DNA from: Sepioteuthis lessoniana
Taxonomy: Eukaryota > Mollusca > Cephalopoda > Myopsida > Loliginidae
Direction of reading: 5' to 3'
Assembly: GCA_963585895.1 (NCBI GenBank)
Contig: OY757913.1
Span: 105,896,618 to 105,960,617, forward strand
Length of the DNA: 64,000 bases
This document shows, piece by piece, positions 63,883 to 64,000 of this stretch. Made by a program: the position numbers and the translations under genes. Each line of letters opens with the position of its first letter. Within the stretch, counting starts at the first letter, position 1. The notes beneath the pieces are model-generated. The model saw nothing but the letters and a program-made list of their open reading frames with translations. It was not told the origin of the DNA and ran no database searches.

Positions 63883-64000
63883 GATTTTTTTTAGTTTAAT
63901 ACTGGGTAGATATCAATTGTTATACCTGATGCTAAACGATATAAGTAGTCACGTCCATATTTGCCAAGAACCTATATTAGCATGAGTATATCCGTGATAT

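Overview
This is a stretch of intergenic, repeat-dominated animal DNA. It is AT-rich, full of long dinucleotide tracts, and I found no host protein-coding gene, exon series, true tRNA gene or rRNA. The repeat set points to a mollusc, most likely a cephalopod and probably an octopus: several tRNA-headed SINE families, many 5'-truncated RTE-type LINE copies ending in an (ATG)n tail, and mariner remnants. The species call is inference; no sequence here names the organism. Nearly all long open frames are either LINE or transposase pieces, or translations of microsatellites (IYIYIY, CVCVCV, HTHTHT).

The families I could separate by reading copies against each other are given working names. SINE-A is about 260 bp, tRNA-headed, with a tail ending in aactttactt. 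SINE-B is about 290 bp and tRNA-headed. SINE-C is about 240 bp, tRNA-headed, and ends in (AAACC)n. SINE-D is about 135 bp and looks young. SINE-E is about 375 bp and GC-rich. HBT (Head-Body-Tail) is a 0.4-1.6 kb element with a hairpin-rich, non-tRNA head, a body of tandem units of about 50 bp, and a tail shared with SINE-C. There are at least ten RTE LINE pieces, with a conserved RT YADD box in three reading contexts, and four pieces of a second LINE whose protein ends in an ARILR motif. Four mariner/IS630-type DNA transposons, one foldback element and several fossil solo LTRs complete the list.

Layout. 1-9,500: SINE-A, B and C copies with RTE fragments, a solo LTR (2797-3278) and a duplicated SINE-A/SINE-C block near 7,050 and 8,170. 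10,300-12,500: two HBT elements and a second copy of the solo LTR. 13,000-20,000: microsatellites, an AAAG-based tandem block, and a broken gene of transposon type (16,512-17,120). 20,300-26,000: SINE-A, E and D, a mariner with an internal deletion filled by telomere-like repeats, and a 31-bp minisatellite. 27,000-31,700: HBT elements with a seven-unit tail array. 32,900-38,600: a long RTE copy, an RTE copy with a twin-priming inversion that later received an HBT, a foldback element, and a mariner inside a mariner. 40,850-43,300: an HBT reduced to arrays of its tail and head, then two RTE copies. 46,600-48,650: two copies of the second LINE in a large head-to-head palindrome. 49,250-49,750: a large compound microsatellite. 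50,900-53,700: an HBT whose body has grown to 14 units of 55 bp, and another HBT inside a mariner. 55,000-64,000: HBT elements broken by SINEs and LTR-like insertions.

The most interesting material is the HBT family. It shares its 3' tail, with a conserved stem-loop, with a tRNA-headed SINE. Its head can fold into a chain of hairpins, one of which shows a paired base change. Its body and tail both expand into tandem arrays at separate loci.
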